From Orychophragmus violaceus (Eukaryota > Streptophyta > Magnoliopsida > Brassicales > Brassicaceae): DNA of 64,000 nucleotides. The stretch is taken from the NCBI GenBank assembly GCA_030180135.1, contig CM058230.1, forward strand, positions 56,886,580 to 56,950,579, in the 5' to 3' direction. Positions 43,390 through 55,779 of this stretch are shown piece after piece (positions within the stretch are counted from its first letter, which is position 1; every line of letters begins with the position of its first letter). Under the pieces are notes generated by a model. The model made no database searches, was not told the DNA's origin, and worked only from the letters and a program-made list of their open reading frames with translations. The translations under genes were made by a program, and so were the position numbers.

Positions 43390-46300
43390 TACAGTCTTGC
43401 TCAGTGAGCGCCTAACTTGCCTCCTCTACATTCTTTTTTTTTTTTTTTTCGTAGACTTTTCGAAGGATGTAGTCACCCTGTTTGCAGTGACGTTCATGAA
43501 CCTTCTTATCGTAATAACGAGCGGCCAGTTTTTGATTTTTGGATGTGGAGCAAACCTCGGTTGCGTTCTTATTCGATCGTTTCAAGGGCGTGAAGGAGAA
43601 TTTTCTCGTTGATAACGCCATGTTGTGGAATGTGAGAGCGGCGTAGACTGTAGACATTTGCCTCTGCGGGAACTGTTTCTCCGACTCTGGATGCTAAAGT
43701 GAATGGATTGGCTCTGGTTGCGTTGCGGGAAGTTGTTTTGTATGACCATAAGACTCTGTCGAGTTCATCAGCTCATACTCCCTCCTTTTTCTCCAATCGA
43801 TTTTTGATGCCGTCGATGATGGTTTTGTTGGTTGCCTCGGGTTGGCATTTCCCCTGAGGGTAGCATGAAGTTGACTTACTTAGTCTGATGTCCCACTTTT
43901 TGTAGAATCCTTCAAAGAGATTAGACGTGAATTTGGATCCAATATCCGTGAGGATCACGCATGGTAGTTTATAGCGGAAGATGATGTGTTTCCAAACAAA
44001 TTTTTGAACCTGGAGGCCATGGATTTCACCATAAGCTTTGGCCTCGACCAACTTTGTGAAGTAATCCATCATAATAGGAGAAATTGTCTTTGGTTAGAGA
44101 GCGGATAGGGGATGAGGATCTTCATAGCCCATCACATGAAGGGATATGCATAAGTTGTCGCTGTTAGTAACTTTGTTAGCCGATGAATGAATGGTGTGTG
44201 TCGTTGGCACTTCTCACATTAATTGGCGTAAGCCTCGCAGCCAGTGATCATGGTAGGCCACTAATGGTCATTGAGTTTGATCTTGAAAGCGAGAGCTCAT
44301 CCACCTGAATGGTTTCCGAAAGCGCCATAGTTGGTTTCATCAAAAACATAGCGAATTTCGTTGCCGTAGATGCATCGGAGAAATATTTTGTTTGTTGTGT
44401 ATTTGAACATGTTGCCATTGTGCAGTGTGTTTCATGCGCTTTTGAAATTTAGGCGCCGTGCCGCCCACTTTTCTTTGGGAATTTTTCCATTAGCCAAGTA
44501 CATCTGAATTTCGTCTCGCCAGTCCTTTTCGGTTGGGTTGATTTCCAAATTGACTGGATCGAGGTCGAGGTAGTTTGGCTTGACTGGATCGTCGTCGTGA
44601 TCGTTGAACACAAGAACTGTTTCTAGCAAGGAATCATTGATATTTGGAAGATTGTTATCTGGTAAGGTGATGCTTGGATCATTGTATTGTTTGTACCCCG
44701 ATTCGCCGACTTAGTTCTTTATTTGGAGTTTATGGCAAGGAAGCAAGAGCCTCAGACAATGCGTTATCGTTTCTTGAAATTTGGATGATATCGAATGACT
44801 CAAATATTTTAGTCAGTTTGTGAGTGGCCTTGAGATAGGCTTCCATTCGTTCATTTTAGCTTTGGATTCTCCGTTAACCTAATTCACAATGAGTTGAGAG
44901 TCACAATTAGCTAGTAAGTACTTCATGACAATCTATTTGGTTAGTCTGAGGCCAGCAAGCAAGGCTTCATATTCGGATATGTTGTTGGATGTTATGAATC
45001 CAAGGCAGAGCGATTGCTATAGGATTTGACATCTAGGTGACAGGAGTCGTACTCCTACTCCGCACCACATTTTGAGGATTATTGTTGGCAAATAGCTTTC
45101 AATGTTTGTTGACCGCATGATCAGCTATGTACAATTTTGGTAATAGCTCGATGTAGAAGTCAGCTAGGACTTGAGACTTGGCGCTTGTTCGGTTGCGGTA
45201 GTCGATGTCGTATTCACTGAGTTCCACATCCCACTTGGTTAGCCGGCATGGTTGGCTTGGACTTTGCAAGATTTTCCAAAGTGGCTGACTGCTGAGAACG
45301 ACAATCGTGTGAGATTTAAATAAGGGCGAAGTTTTCGTGCCGAGATGACGATTGGGAGAGAAAGTTTCTCCATGGTAAGATATCGCGCTTCTGCTCTGTC
45401 AAGTGTTTTGCTGGTGTAGAAGATTGGTTTTTGTTCGCCAGGGTTGCCACGACAAGGATTCCACTGTTCGCGGTACTAGAATCTGTGACGTATAGAAAGA
45501 GTGTCTCGTTATCCTCTAGTTTAGATAGGACCAGTGGATATGAGAGGTCTTCCTTGAGTTGAGTGAAAGCCTTCTTGGATTTGTCATCCCAAACAAACCT
45601 CTTATTGCCGCGTATAAGCTGGTAGAATGGTAAACATTTTTCAGTTGATCGTGAGATGAACCGGTTGAGAGCGTTGATATGGTCTATGAGGCGTTGTACT
45701 TCGCGAGTGATTTTGGCGATGACAGATCGATGATGGCAGATATATGCTTTGGATTATCTTCGTTTCCTCTTTGAGTGATATCGTAACCGAGGAATTCTCT
45801 AGATGTAACGCTGAAAGTGCATTTTGTTGGATTCAGTTTCATGCAGTACTGGATAATAATGTTGAAACACTTTTTGAGATGTCCGACGTGCTGAGAAGCG
45901 ATCAATTAATTGACGAACATATCATCGATATAACCTCCATTCTTGTGATGTGCTGACTTGTGAACATGCTGTTAAAAAGGCGTTGATAGGTCCCTTATGC
46001 ATTGTTAAGACTAAAAGGCATGATCTTGTAGGAGTATGTGTCTTGATCTGTGATGAAAGCCGTCTTCTCTCGGTCATCGGGATGAATCAGAATCTGGTTG
46101 AACCCTAAGAAGGTGTCCATGAATGAGAACAGTTGGTTGCCTTGCCGTTGCTTCTACGAGGTGATCGATGTGCGGTGGAAAGATTTCTTTGGGACATGCT
46201 TTGTTGAGATCCTTAAAGTCGACATAGAACCTCCACTTTCCGTTCTTCTTCTTAACGACCACATGATTTTCTAGCCAATCAAGTTATTTAAATTCATGAA

Positions 46301-46998
46301 TAAATCCAGCATCTAACAGCTTCTCGACCTCATCGTTGACTACTTTTCTCTTTTGGGGCCGAGCTTGCTCCTCTTATGTTTGAATGGCTTGTATGTAGGA
46401 TCGACATAGGTTTGTGAGTCGTGATGGTAGGACAAGTGCCTCTCATGTCTTTGACTGACCAAGCGAATGTTGTGACGTTTTGTTGTAGGAAGTTGATAAG
46501 TTCCTTTTTGATGTCATCAGGAAGTTCCATTCTAATGCCTATGTATTTATTGGTGTCTCACTTGTCAATGAAGACTTGCTGGATGAGATCCTTCTTTGAT
46601 CCCTTGTTTCTTTTATTTGCGTCGATAATGCATGATGGTGCTCGCATCTTATGCTTCATGAGGAAATATGTTCGGATTATTCTTTGGTTGCCTCTGATCG
46701 CTTGAATTCCATTTTGCATAGGGAATTTCAGGTATAGGTGGTAGGTAGATGGTACTGCGTTCATGGCGTGTATCCATAGAGTGCCGAGGATCGCATTATT
46801 GATTGCCGGTTTTTCGAGGACCATGAATTTGACGAGCTTCATGACCCCGCCGTCGTAAACATGTAATTTGATAGTGCCAATCGTAAAGTTGTTTCGCTTG
46901 TGAAACCTGTAAGTGTCTTGATGGTTTGGTTGATGTCGTCTTCTTTGATTTCCATCTTTTTTATATTTTGTTTGAAGATAAAACCAATCAATCTGCAT
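43390..46998 (-). pseudogene. Tat-like gypsy pol (protease, RT, RNase H, integrase), degenerate
   Basis: Blocks in order on the minus strand: protease-side region 46998-46558 (KFMVLEKPAINNAILGTLW), RT lead-in 46530-46330 (FLQQNVTTFAWSVKDM), RT core (VKKKNGKWRFYVDFKDLNKA near 46262, FPPHIDHLVEATA), MKLNPTKCTFSVTSREFLGY near 45840, RNase H region about 45500-44700, and integrase (MMDYFTKLVEAKAYGEIHG near 44072, VILTDIGSKFTSNLFEGF, and the C-terminal KLAARYYDKKVHERHCKQGD near 43520). Frames break repeatedly. Confidence 0.82.
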
Positions 46999-47006
46999 GT
47001 GTCAAT

Positions 47007-48275
47007 CACTACAAGAAAAACTGGAAATAGCCACGACCAAGCCACAAATTGGCCGTGGCTATTTTTTCAGCCATAGATAGCCACGAACTAGCCACGACTA
47101 GCCACAAAAAATAATTATTTAACCATTTTTATTATTTTTTAAATCATTTGTTTTAATTATTATATATTTATATCTAAAATATTTTATTGGCTAAGAGTCT
47201 GTCATGTGGATCAACATTTAGACCATTGATTAAAATTTTCAATGGCTCAGATTTCTTTTTAACAAACACACAGATCAATCTGTACACCCTTGGATCTCTA
47301 TCTAAGATTAAGTTACAGCCGTTGGATCTGAACTCTAACCTTAAGCTAATTTTTATTCTTTCTTTCTCTTCACGAACTCACGCCGTAACTTTTCCTCTTC
47401 ATTTTTTTGTATCTGAAAATTAAACGATGGGGAAGAAGAACGAAGACGAAGACCAACACCAATCTAGCAGCTTCTCCTCCACGCGGCTACGGCGGCAGAA
47501 GTAGATCCCGACGGCGGCAGAAGCAGATCGACTATTCTTCTCTCCTCACGATCTTATCGACTCGTGATAGAGCAGAGAGTCATCGGATCGAGAAAGAGAT
47601 GAAGATGCGGTTTTGGAGATGCAAAGACGAATCGCCGGAAAATGATGAGGGATGAGGACGTGGCTTCGGGTCTCAAGACGGGTTAACTCGGCGGCTCCGG
47701 GTCAGGCTTCTCGTCGCCGTAGATTTAGTTAGGTAGATGAAGATGCCGGTTCGGAGATACATAGACGGCGGCTGTTTGTAGAGCAACGGCGGCGATTGTC
47801 TGCGGAGTGTCGGCGGTGGTGAGCGGAGTGTCGTCGGCGGCGAGCAGAGGCGCGGCGAGCAGATACAACCGGCGTCGTCTTTTGTATTTAATTTAGGTTT
47901 TTTTATTTAATTTAGGTATTATCTTATATATACGTATATATCTGTATATATGTATATACGAATTTAATTTAATTTAATTTTATTATTTGTATAATTTTTT
48001 ATTTTTTTAAATACTATAGCCACCGTTAAGTTCGTGGATATTCGTGGCTATAATACGAAAATAAGTTCTTGCTGTTCGTGGCTATATATAGCCACGACAT
48101 AATTTGTGGCTATCCGTGGAAGCGTAGCCACGAATTGCCACGAATTGCCGATAGCAACGAGCTCATAGCCACTAATTTTTTTTGTGGCTATCCGTGGCTA
48201 TGGCCGAAATAGTCACGAAATAAGGCCAATAGCCATGAATAAATCCGTAGCTATTTACAGTTTTTTCTTGTAGTG
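47007..48275. mobile_element. Short CACTA-type non-autonomous element (1.27 kb)
   Basis: Ends CACTACAAGAAAAACTG at 47007 and the inverse CAGTTTTTTCTTGTAGTG ending at 48275. Flanking triplets are AAT and AAC, an imperfect 3-bp duplication. Subterminal TAGCCACGA/TCGTGGCTA words are abundant at both ends. The interior includes a GC-richer block at about 47430-47880 that looks like foreign, possibly captured, sequence without a recognised gene. Orientation is unknown. Confidence 0.75.
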
Positions 48276-48460
48276 AACTAAGATATGTGATACCTCGACC
48301 GACGAGGAGTGAAATCACTAGGGATCGTTGTGGGGATATGTGTGTACTCGCGAGGTTGCATCAGTTATTGTTCTTGGAGAGCTTTTTGCGGTGATTGATT
48401 TGTGCTTGTATTCTTGGATTGACTTGATTAAGTCGTTGTAGTCGTCATGATCATCGCGGT
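48276..48460 (-). pseudogene. Tat-like gypsy bridge between two CACTA insertions
   Basis: 185 bases of minus-strand gypsy gag/protease linker, continuous in character with both sides. No domain of its own. Confidence 0.55.
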
Positions 48461-49033
48461 CACTACAAGAAAAATGAACATTGATAGCGTCGTGGAAACG
48501 CTATAATATGGTGATCTTAGACCCCCCTCCTACAATAGCATAAATTTGACCTGCTATTATATGGTGATCTATAATAGCACGAAATGCTTAGCTATTATAG
48601 TTTATAACAACAGCTTATTATTGCCATTTTATATTTTATAATGGCTCTAATATTTTGCTCTTTTAAATTCTATTGTGGCACCATTTTCTCGTTATCTTAA
48701 ATTTATAATAGCTTTTTAAATTTGTTATACTAATGCGAGCCGTATTAAAAAATTTTAAAGCTGAGCCCACTATATATTTTGTTTTTTTTTATCACATTTA
48801 TATAAAAATATTCAAGATAAATTGAAAAAAAATATTAATAACCCAAATGTTAGTAACATACAACAAACAAGACTTAAACTAACTAGTCTACACAAAAGCC
48901 TTAAACTTAGTCTACACAAGCAATTCTTAAACTAAGTTTTTCTCTTCCCGACTTCCACCATTCATAAACACCGGAGAACAATCTTCTTTGTAGAGGAAGT
49001 ACCTAGCTAATCCACTCTGCGTATCTCACCTCA

Positions 49034-49424
49034 AAAGGCCCGTGAATTCCTCCTTTCAATCTGAACGAAACCACAAGAATTAATTGTTAGCGATTAGAAC
49101 CAGGCTAATTATTTATAAAGCTGCAGAAATTATTAAGGAAGATTTGAGTTTACTAACTAACCAACCTTTGTGAGGTTGATTTGCCTAAGTGCAAACACAG
49201 CAAGTGCTTTGAAAAGTACTCCAGGCCCTTCCTCTAACGAGAAAATAATACTTGTCTATAAGAAGATCAAAGTAACTTATCAATCAAAGATAAACAAATT
49301 GCCAGATATCAGACCGGCGTTTGCTAATCAGAATTCAGATCAGAAGACAAATAGGATTTCTCACCTTAAAAAGTCTGTTCGTTCCAGGGATAATGGATTC
49401 CCTTAGGAGCATTAGAAACCTTGT
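49034..49424 (-). pseudogene. ADT: Captured arogenate dehydratase fragment (ACT domain)
   Basis: Three exon-like blocks: about 49365-49424 (TRFLMLLRESIIPGTNRLFK), 49166-49255 (SLEEGPGVLFKALAVFALRQ, then INLTK) and about 49034-49060 (IERRNSRAF, then a stop). These follow the order of the ACT regulatory domain of plant arogenate/prephenate dehydratases, the last step of phenylalanine synthesis in plastids, with good GT-AG junctions preserved. The catalytic domain is absent and the last block ends early, so this is a fragment. Confidence 0.82.
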
Positions 49425-49499
49425 ACCAGAATCATATACCAGAAAGTGTAAACTTTAGAATCAAAGCTAATTAACAGTATACCATCAACCAAATAGGTC

Positions 49500-49936
49500 G
49501 TAGATGTTTTTGACCTAAGAGTCAGACCATCATCAGTCACACGTGGCATCTTCTGATAATAGTCTGCATTTAACGAGCAAATGTGCAATCAACATGTAAA
49601 CAGAGAGATGCATGAAACTATCAAAGTATTTTTAGTTTTTTCTCATACCTTTCTAGTATAGCCATCATCAACCGTAGTAACCTATGACTTGTCTATATAT
49701 TCTACAACGAAAGGTTTGCTTATCTCAGTAGCATTTTCTGTTTTGTTCACAACACTTAGAGGAAGAGTCTGATATGACGAATGAATCGGTGATCCTGAAG
49801 AAAAAGACCAGATTGGTTTCTTTGATGGCTGCATTATTAAGGACACTTTCCCAGAAAGATAAACAACAAGCTCCGTGTTTGGCTCTTCACTGATTAGAAG
49901 ACAGATGAAATCACAACCAATAAGAAAAAAATCCAA
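49500..49936 (-). pseudogene. Captured IRE1-like luminal-domain fragment
   Basis: Minus-strand residues EEPNTELVVYLSGKVSLI and WSFSSGSPIHSSYQ (49870-49780) resemble the start of the luminal sensor domain of plant IRE1, the ER stress kinase/RNase. A second block near 49545-49500 (KMPRVTDDGLTLRSKTS) fits the next luminal segment. No kinase or RNase part is present. Recognition rests on these short motifs, so confidence is moderate. Confidence 0.5.
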
Positions 49937-50099
49937 AGGTTACAAAATCAATTCTTCATTGTATACACAATACAAAGAAGCTGCATATTAAACCAAGCAA
50001 AGAGTCATACATTTCAGACAGAAATCAAGCTAATTAACAGTTATCAGATCTGAAAGTGTCTCCATCTCATTCTCTACTCCTCTACATGCAGTACATTAA

Positions 50100-50390
50100 G
50101 GACAAAAATTGACATTACCTGAGAGAAGAGTTGAGTTGAGTCGGAGAAACTGAATCGTCAACGAGGCTCGGAGAAACCTGGAAAGAGTAAGGCAGTGCGA
50201 CGGAGGAGAGCAGAGGAGGCCGCCAAGGATGAGGCTGTCGACTTGTATGATCTATGGGAGGATGAAGAAGAGGTTGGGAGATTGTAGCATCGTCGCCGTT
50301 TTTGTTCGATCTGTGATTGGAAGAGGATGAAGAAGAGATTGAAGAATGTGGTCGAGAGATTGTTCATCTGCGACATTTATTTTTTTATTC
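50100..50390. other. Possible further captured exon, unrecognised
   Basis: Coding-like composition in both strands (for example a charged plus-strand stretch with VDLYDLWEDEEE). No family could be fixed. Confidence 0.25.
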
Positions 50391-51566
50391 ATAAATTTAA
50401 TCCTCATCTAACAGTGGGTATTTGATAAGGGAATTAGATCTAACGGCTGTAATAATGATCCGTTTGATGGTTATTTCAACCAATAAAATTCATTTATAGG
50501 TTTGATTATTATTTAATAACTAAAACTGATTTAAAAATACAAAATATGATTAAAATTAATTTTAAAAAGTTTTAAATTTATAAATGTAATAGATAAAAAA
50601 ATATTGGTTAAATTTTAGTTATGCATATATATAATAAATAAATTATTGTTTAAGAATTTATACTTAGTATATCTTTTATATGAAACAATAAATTATATTA
50701 CAAATAAATAGAAAAATGTTACAAGTATGAATCCTAAACCCTTATCCTCTAATATCCTATCCCTAATCTTCAATACCCTAAACCCTAAATCAAAATTTTA
50801 TGGGACTTTAACTTTAATATTAGTTAAATTTTTTTTATAGATTATGTTATTAAAAATTTGCCAAGATTTATAATATCAACATGTTTAAAAATTTAGTGTT
50901 CATGATTAAGGGTTAGAAGTTTAGGGTTTAGGGTTTGTGATTAAGGGTTAGAAGTTTAGGGTTTATGGTTTAGAACCCTAAACCCTTACAATTATAGCTA
51001 AAATTTATACAATTATATTTTTATACCATAAACTCCAAATTTATACCCTAAACTAATTAAAGACTCAAACCCTATATCATAAACTAAAAAAAGACTAACT
51101 AATCAAAAAGTCAAACCCTATATCCTAAACTAATCAAAGACTCACTAATCCAAACCTCTTATACTCTAATATCCTAACCCTAACCTTGCAATACCCTAAA
51201 TCATAAACATAATGTTTGTGAGACGCTAACTTTTATAGTTGTTGGATTCTTTTATATAAATTATGTTATTAAAAATTACCAAAACTTATCATATTATGAG
51301 ATAACAATCTTTTTATATTATATGTTATACTTAGTTAGAATATTATAAATTAATTAATTGTATTTCATGTTGTACACCCTAACTATACCCTAAATTAAAA
51401 TTTAAGAATTTATTTATTCCTAGTTTTTATTTGTATAAAAGCAGATTTGGTATTTGATATTATATTTTTGTATTACATTATATGATATGTTAATCGTCAC
51501 ATATACACAGTGTACTGGACATAGTAAAAAACACAAGACCCACTTGAAAAAGTCTATCTGACCTGA
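50391..51566. other. AT-rich stretch with degenerate telomere-like words
   Basis: No gene visible. Many CCCTAAA/TTTAGGG-type words occur at about 50725-51200, including an inverted pair near 50930-50990. Confidence 0.6.
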
Positions 51567-51991
51567 CACTACAAGAAAAATGGATATCCATAGCGTTTGA
51601 TATCCGCTATAGTTGATATACCATAGCGCTTTAACGAACGATGTATATGCTCCCGTCATAAAAAGTATTTCACTTTCTATAGCGTTTTTTTGAAATTCAA
51701 TAATAATACGTACTTAATATAGCACTTTGACAAATGCAATAAAATATTTTGTAATAGCAGTTTATTTACGTTATATATATTTGCTATATATTAACAATAG
51801 CATTCAATTTATCGAGCTGTTCTATTTGGCATGTTTTATTTGCTCTTTTTTATTTGATATTAACAAACATACTAAAAGAAAAATATTATTTTATTATATA
51901 TGAAACCGTGATACAATAAACCTAAAGTATAAAGATCCGCAAATACATAAATAGAAAAAGAAGTACAAACCCAACGTTCGAAATCTATAAT

Positions 51992-52640
51992 CTACATGAA
52001 GTCGAAATTGTCCATGGCATCATAAGGACCAGCGACTAGATCGTCATCGACCTTATCTACAATAAGTTGTTTCTTCCCACCTGATGGTCACAACAAAATT
52101 GGATTCACACTTCAGAATAAAGAATCTACAACACTATAAGCCAACGAGAAGTGCTACAGACAAAGGCATGAATAGAATTAGACAAAGCTCAGGACATAAT
52201 AAAAAAACAAAAGTTAGAAAGTGAGTGTCAATGCACATACCGGTCTTCTTTCTACCTGCAGCAGCTTCTTTCTCCGCCTTCAGCTTTTCATTTGCTATTT
52301 CTGTAACGGACGAAGCAACATCTTTAACATCTGCTGCCTTCATGTTGGTCACCGAAAGTCTCATTACTGCTTTGAGCAGGGCGATATAGTGAAAACTTTT
52401 CTGCAACAGAAACCAAAGTAAGATTTTAAGATGCCATTCGTCAGAGCAAGAGAAGAAAGACATCAGACGGCATGCAACATACCTCATATGGTTTAAGCCT
52501 ATGAGAAATCATTTCAGCATATTCCAAAAAATCGCTTTCAGACTTGGGGATGAACACATCAAGATTTTTCTCTTCACCCTTGGTTCCAAATAGTTCAGTA
52601 ATGCATGATCTTAGCAACAAATCAACCATTCCAAACTCTA
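51992..52640 (-). pseudogene. eIF3j: Captured eIF3 subunit j, 3' half with three exons
   Basis: Exons: about 52483-52640 (FIPKSESDFLEYAEMISHRL, then KPYE), 52241-52400 (KSFHYIALLKAVMRLSVTNM, then KAADVKDVASSVTEIANEKL) and 51992-52080 (GGKKQLIVDKVDDDLVAGPY, ending DFM and TAG). Junctions GAG|GT, G|GTATGTG and CAG|GTGGG keep the frame across all three exons. The true C-terminus of eIF3j, a loosely bound translation-initiation factor subunit that reaches the ribosomal decoding site, is intact here, but the N-terminal half is missing. Confidence 0.88.
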
Positions 52641-52682
52641 CGCAAGTCAAATGAATTTAGAGATGGATATTTAAAAGCTTAC

Positions 52683-52912
52683 CTTCCAGCCTCTGAGAAA
52701 AGAATGTGTTTGTAGTTGATCTGGATGACTCCAGCTAAGAGTTTGCACTTCCATTTGTTCTTATTCTTGTTCTTACGCTTCTTCACCTGCATAAGTTGCA
52801 CGTGGTTGGATGAATGAATGATATAACAAGTTGGGAATATGCAGCAAATAAAAAAACTAAAGTCATATTACGTAATCAAACTGACACATGATCAAATGTT
52901 GAATGTCCTTAT
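52683..52912 (-). pseudogene. Captured TFIIA large-subunit C-terminal fragment
   Basis: Two exon-like blocks: about 52872-52912 (EDKDIQHLIMCQFDYV) and 52683-52786 (KNKWKCKLLAGVIQINYKHI, then LFSEAG). They match in order the C-terminal beta-barrel region of the TFIIA alpha/beta precursor (QFDKVTR..WKC..GIMHIN..ILF), which contacts TBP and DNA. Splice junctions are usable. The block ends at a donor (AAG|GTAAGC), after which eIF3j sequence follows, so the two genes are placed as if to be spliced together. Confidence 0.7.
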
Positions 52913-54066
52913 CTTCTTATGTGAAAACGAATAACTGGATACAATGAGAGGGACAGAAAAAGATGGCAGCATTAAGTAACTCTTACAGTAAAGATGGCAG
53001 CATTAAGTAAGAGTCTCACCAGTGAAACTCAGAACACAAGAACAAAGTGTTGTGTAGAAAATTTGGTTATGTATCTCCATATTATATCCTTTAAAGAGTT
53101 TGTCTTGGAATGTATTCGTAAAGCCGTCAAACCTGTTAGACCGAATACAAAATCATGATTAGTAACAACAAAGTATTGAGATTTGTAACAAGACAACAAA
53201 AAACAATCACATAAAAAAGTGTAACGAGTAACACAGATACACATACCCAAGATAACCAGCTATTACGGAAACACCCCCAAACAGTATTTCCCTTCCCTTA
53301 TTGTACGGACTAATTGTGATATTCTAACTAACCAAAGCCTTTGAAAAGACTGAGAAATGAGTATAGAGCAGATTCATACCAGGAAAAGAATAAAGACAGA
53401 GCACCCGAGAGTCCATCTCTGGTGTAGATCAACTTCGAGAAATCAACATAGAGCAATGTAATCATTTGGATAATTGAAATTAGATTCACAGATTCAACTA
53501 GAACAAAGTCAAAAATCCTCATCGACACCAAACAAACAGTTCCAGAGACTTAAAAATCCGTAACTCACGGGTGCAACACCAAAGCTAAAACAACATTTCG
53601 AACAAGTTTCCGACGAAAAAAGTGAGAGAGAGTAAGGGAGAGATTCATACCTTGTAAGAATCCATAGTCGCTGAGATGAGAGTTGAGATAGCTTCACCGT
53701 CATGTTAATCTCTTCAGGTTTCGTTACTCGAACACACATAGATTTGGTCGAGCTCCGACTCATATTTGGCTCAGATCTGGGTATTTTTTTGTTGAGATGG
53801 GGAGACGGCTATGTTAGAGAGAGATAGAAGAAAGTTTATAAAGTTTTAAGCGCTTTAAGGGTTTAATGATTTCGACTATTTTGTTTAAGTATAAAAGTTT
53901 CACAAAAAAAAAAAATATAAGCCGCCAATTATTTTTAGTTTCCCGCTTTATAACACTTTTTACGCGCTCATACTTTTAATAGCACAGCAAATTTCTAAAC
54001 GCTATAAAAATGTGGCGTCAAACTATATTATTGCATAAAACTTAAAACCGCTATGTTAATGTGCAA
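52913..54066 (-). other. Remaining interior of the nested CACTA
   Basis: An exon-like start with an ATG at 53763 (MSRSSTKSMCVRVTKPEEIN) and a donor near 53650 could be a chimeric first exon. No family was recognised. The rest is non-coding. Confidence 0.35.
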
Positions 54067-54093
54067 TCAATACCTAAATTTCCTGTAGTGTGA

Positions 54094-54762
54094 CAATTTA
54101 TTAATGTAGACACCACAAGAGTTCGGAGACAAAGTAATAAGATAACATAAACAGCTATCACCGACTATGAGCCACCATAACAGAGACAACATCAAACTAA
54201 CATCTTGGCTATCTTTCATTTCATTAGTCTTAAGATAGATAGAGATATTAGCAGTGGTAGAATCAATCATCGAAAGGGCGAATTAGACTTGAGATTGAAA
54301 GCAAGAGAGGAATGAGTCTTCACAGGAGCCCAGATGTCAGCACCGTTGGTGAGCAACCTAATGTGTATTCCATTGGGACAAGACATAACCCTTCGACTCT
54401 TAAAATGTACTTCTCCAGCTCCTCCTGGTTACACAAACAAGCAAGAGATGTCTAGTCCATATCACAGATTTTGAAGCTAGTATTCCTTGTAAAATGAGAT
54501 CAAGATTACATGCATAGTAGTGGGCATTGTTTGCAGATACAGAGCGCTTAGAATCTGCACAAACAGTTAAGAAAAGTCAATGTTGGATCGGAAGAGACTT
54601 CTGAAACATATGTTGATTCAAAGAGGGACTAAAACACACACATAAACATTAAGCAACTTCATTCATGGAGTTGAAAAAACAAGTTTGTTTCTAAAAACAC
54701 ACTCTGAGTGAACCAGAAGTAGAAGTAAAAAGAGAAAGACAAAATGAAGACCCTAAAGACAC
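54094..54762 (-). other. CACTA interior with an unrecognised open stretch
   Basis: At about 54300-54430 two minus-strand frames stay open over about 40 codons (for example RRVMSCPNGIHIRLLTNGAD), but I could not assign a family. Confidence 0.3.
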
Positions 54763-54857
54763 CTGCAAACATTCACAAATTGTCCTGAAGTTAACAGCCA
54801 TGGTATAAGTTGCAAACTTTGTAGCTATCACAACTTCGTTTTGGTTCCTTTTGAAGG
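54763..54857 (-). pseudogene. PLR1: Captured pyridoxal reductase (aldo/keto reductase) exon
   Basis: The minus strand reads NQNEVVIATKFATY and, after a one-base shift, PWLLTSGQFVNVC ending at a CAG|GT donor at 54763. It matches an internal exon of plastid pyridoxal reductase (vitamin B6 salvage; Arabidopsis At5g53580 from memory reads NEVVVATKFAAYPWRLTSGQ). One extra base before the PW breaks the frame. Confidence 0.75.
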
Positions 54858-55043
54858 CTGACATTAGAAACCACAAATCATCAGCTTAAACACAAGAAAC
54901 CAAAATAAATTTCATCAGAAACACACAACAATAACATACAACAATAACATATCAAGACACCAAACTAAATTTCAATCAGAGAGGAAGATAATACCGGGAA
55001 GATCTTGAGTTGTATGGCTTTCGACAAACCCATAAAGACTAAA

Positions 55044-55699
55044 TCACGAGTCAAATATCTTTAGCTTGCTAATAGCTCGAAGACAATCATCTTCTGTCAG
55101 TCTTTTTTTTTTCTCTGGCAAAGATGGCTGCAGAGCTCCTGCAAGCTGATCAAACTTCCATTGTGTGACATTGTAAGCATGCAAACTTCAATAATCTGAA
55201 CTCCTGTTTTGATCAATTCACCAATTTTCAAAACAAATATCACATCCCTGCTTTCTAATATCACAATAAGAAGAAGAAGAAGTGCATATATCCATATTTT
55301 CCCCTTATCTAGACATTAAATTAAGATTCATATAGCTAACAACATAAACCTCTTCATCTCAGACACAAGACAAGAATACATGTGAGATAAGAGATTAAAC
55401 ATACCAAATTCATAGTACAAGTCACCAATTCCCAAAAGCTCAGCCCATAAAACCTTGTTTGAATCTAGAGGCTGATGTGAGATTAATAAAATCTTTTACA
55501 TACAAGCTCAGTTCTTAATACGCAATCAAGACGATGATGTGAGATTAATAAAATCAGTTACTTTTCATGTAACACGAAAGGAACAAACTTATGATTTTCA
55601 GCAAAGTAATGAAATCAAAATTGTACCTTGTGTTTACAAGTGAACTCTTCAAGCTGGGATCATGTTTTCATCATATCAGTTGGTAACTTGGTACTGATC
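55044..55699 (-). pseudogene. VPS22: Captured VPS22 (ESCRT-II) fragment, exons 2-4
   Basis: Blocks: 55627-55699 (DQY, then TKLPTDMMK, a stop, SQLEEFTCKHK), 55405-55471 (PLDSNKVLWAELLGIGDLYY) and about 55044-55203 (GVQIIEVCMLTMSHNGSLIS, LQELCSHLCQR, then TEDDCLRAISKLK after a shift in an A-run). These follow plant VPS22/EAP30, a core ESCRT-II subunit in endosomal sorting. Lesions: an internal deletion after DQY, an in-frame TGA, and a frameshift in the A-run near 55110. Exon 1 is separated by a Copia insertion and lies at 60430-60453. Confidence 0.85.
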
Positions 55700-55779
55700 C
55701 TGATTAGATATAGAATGTAAGAATCAAACAAAGGCAGAAGCAAGCAATTGAAACAAATCAAATCGGGTTTAGAAGTAAA

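Larger units (their letters stand above)
51567..54090 (-). mobile_element. Nested CACTA element, 2.52 kb, TSD TGA, carrying host exons
   Basis: Left end CACTACAAGAAAAATGGATA at 51567. Right end, inverted, is CACTACAGGAAATTTAGGTA finishing at 54090. TGA is duplicated at 51564-51566 and 54091-54093. Subterminal words around CTATAG and TAGCGTTT recur at both ends. The interior holds TFIIA-L and eIF3j exons in series on the minus strand. No transposase is present. Confidence 0.88.

Noticed and set aside
50160..50290. Plus-strand charged stretch (VDLYDLWEDEEE) as a captured ribosome-biogenesis gene
   Set aside because: Only a short acidic motif matches, the frame is interrupted, and neighbouring captured exons are all on the other strand.
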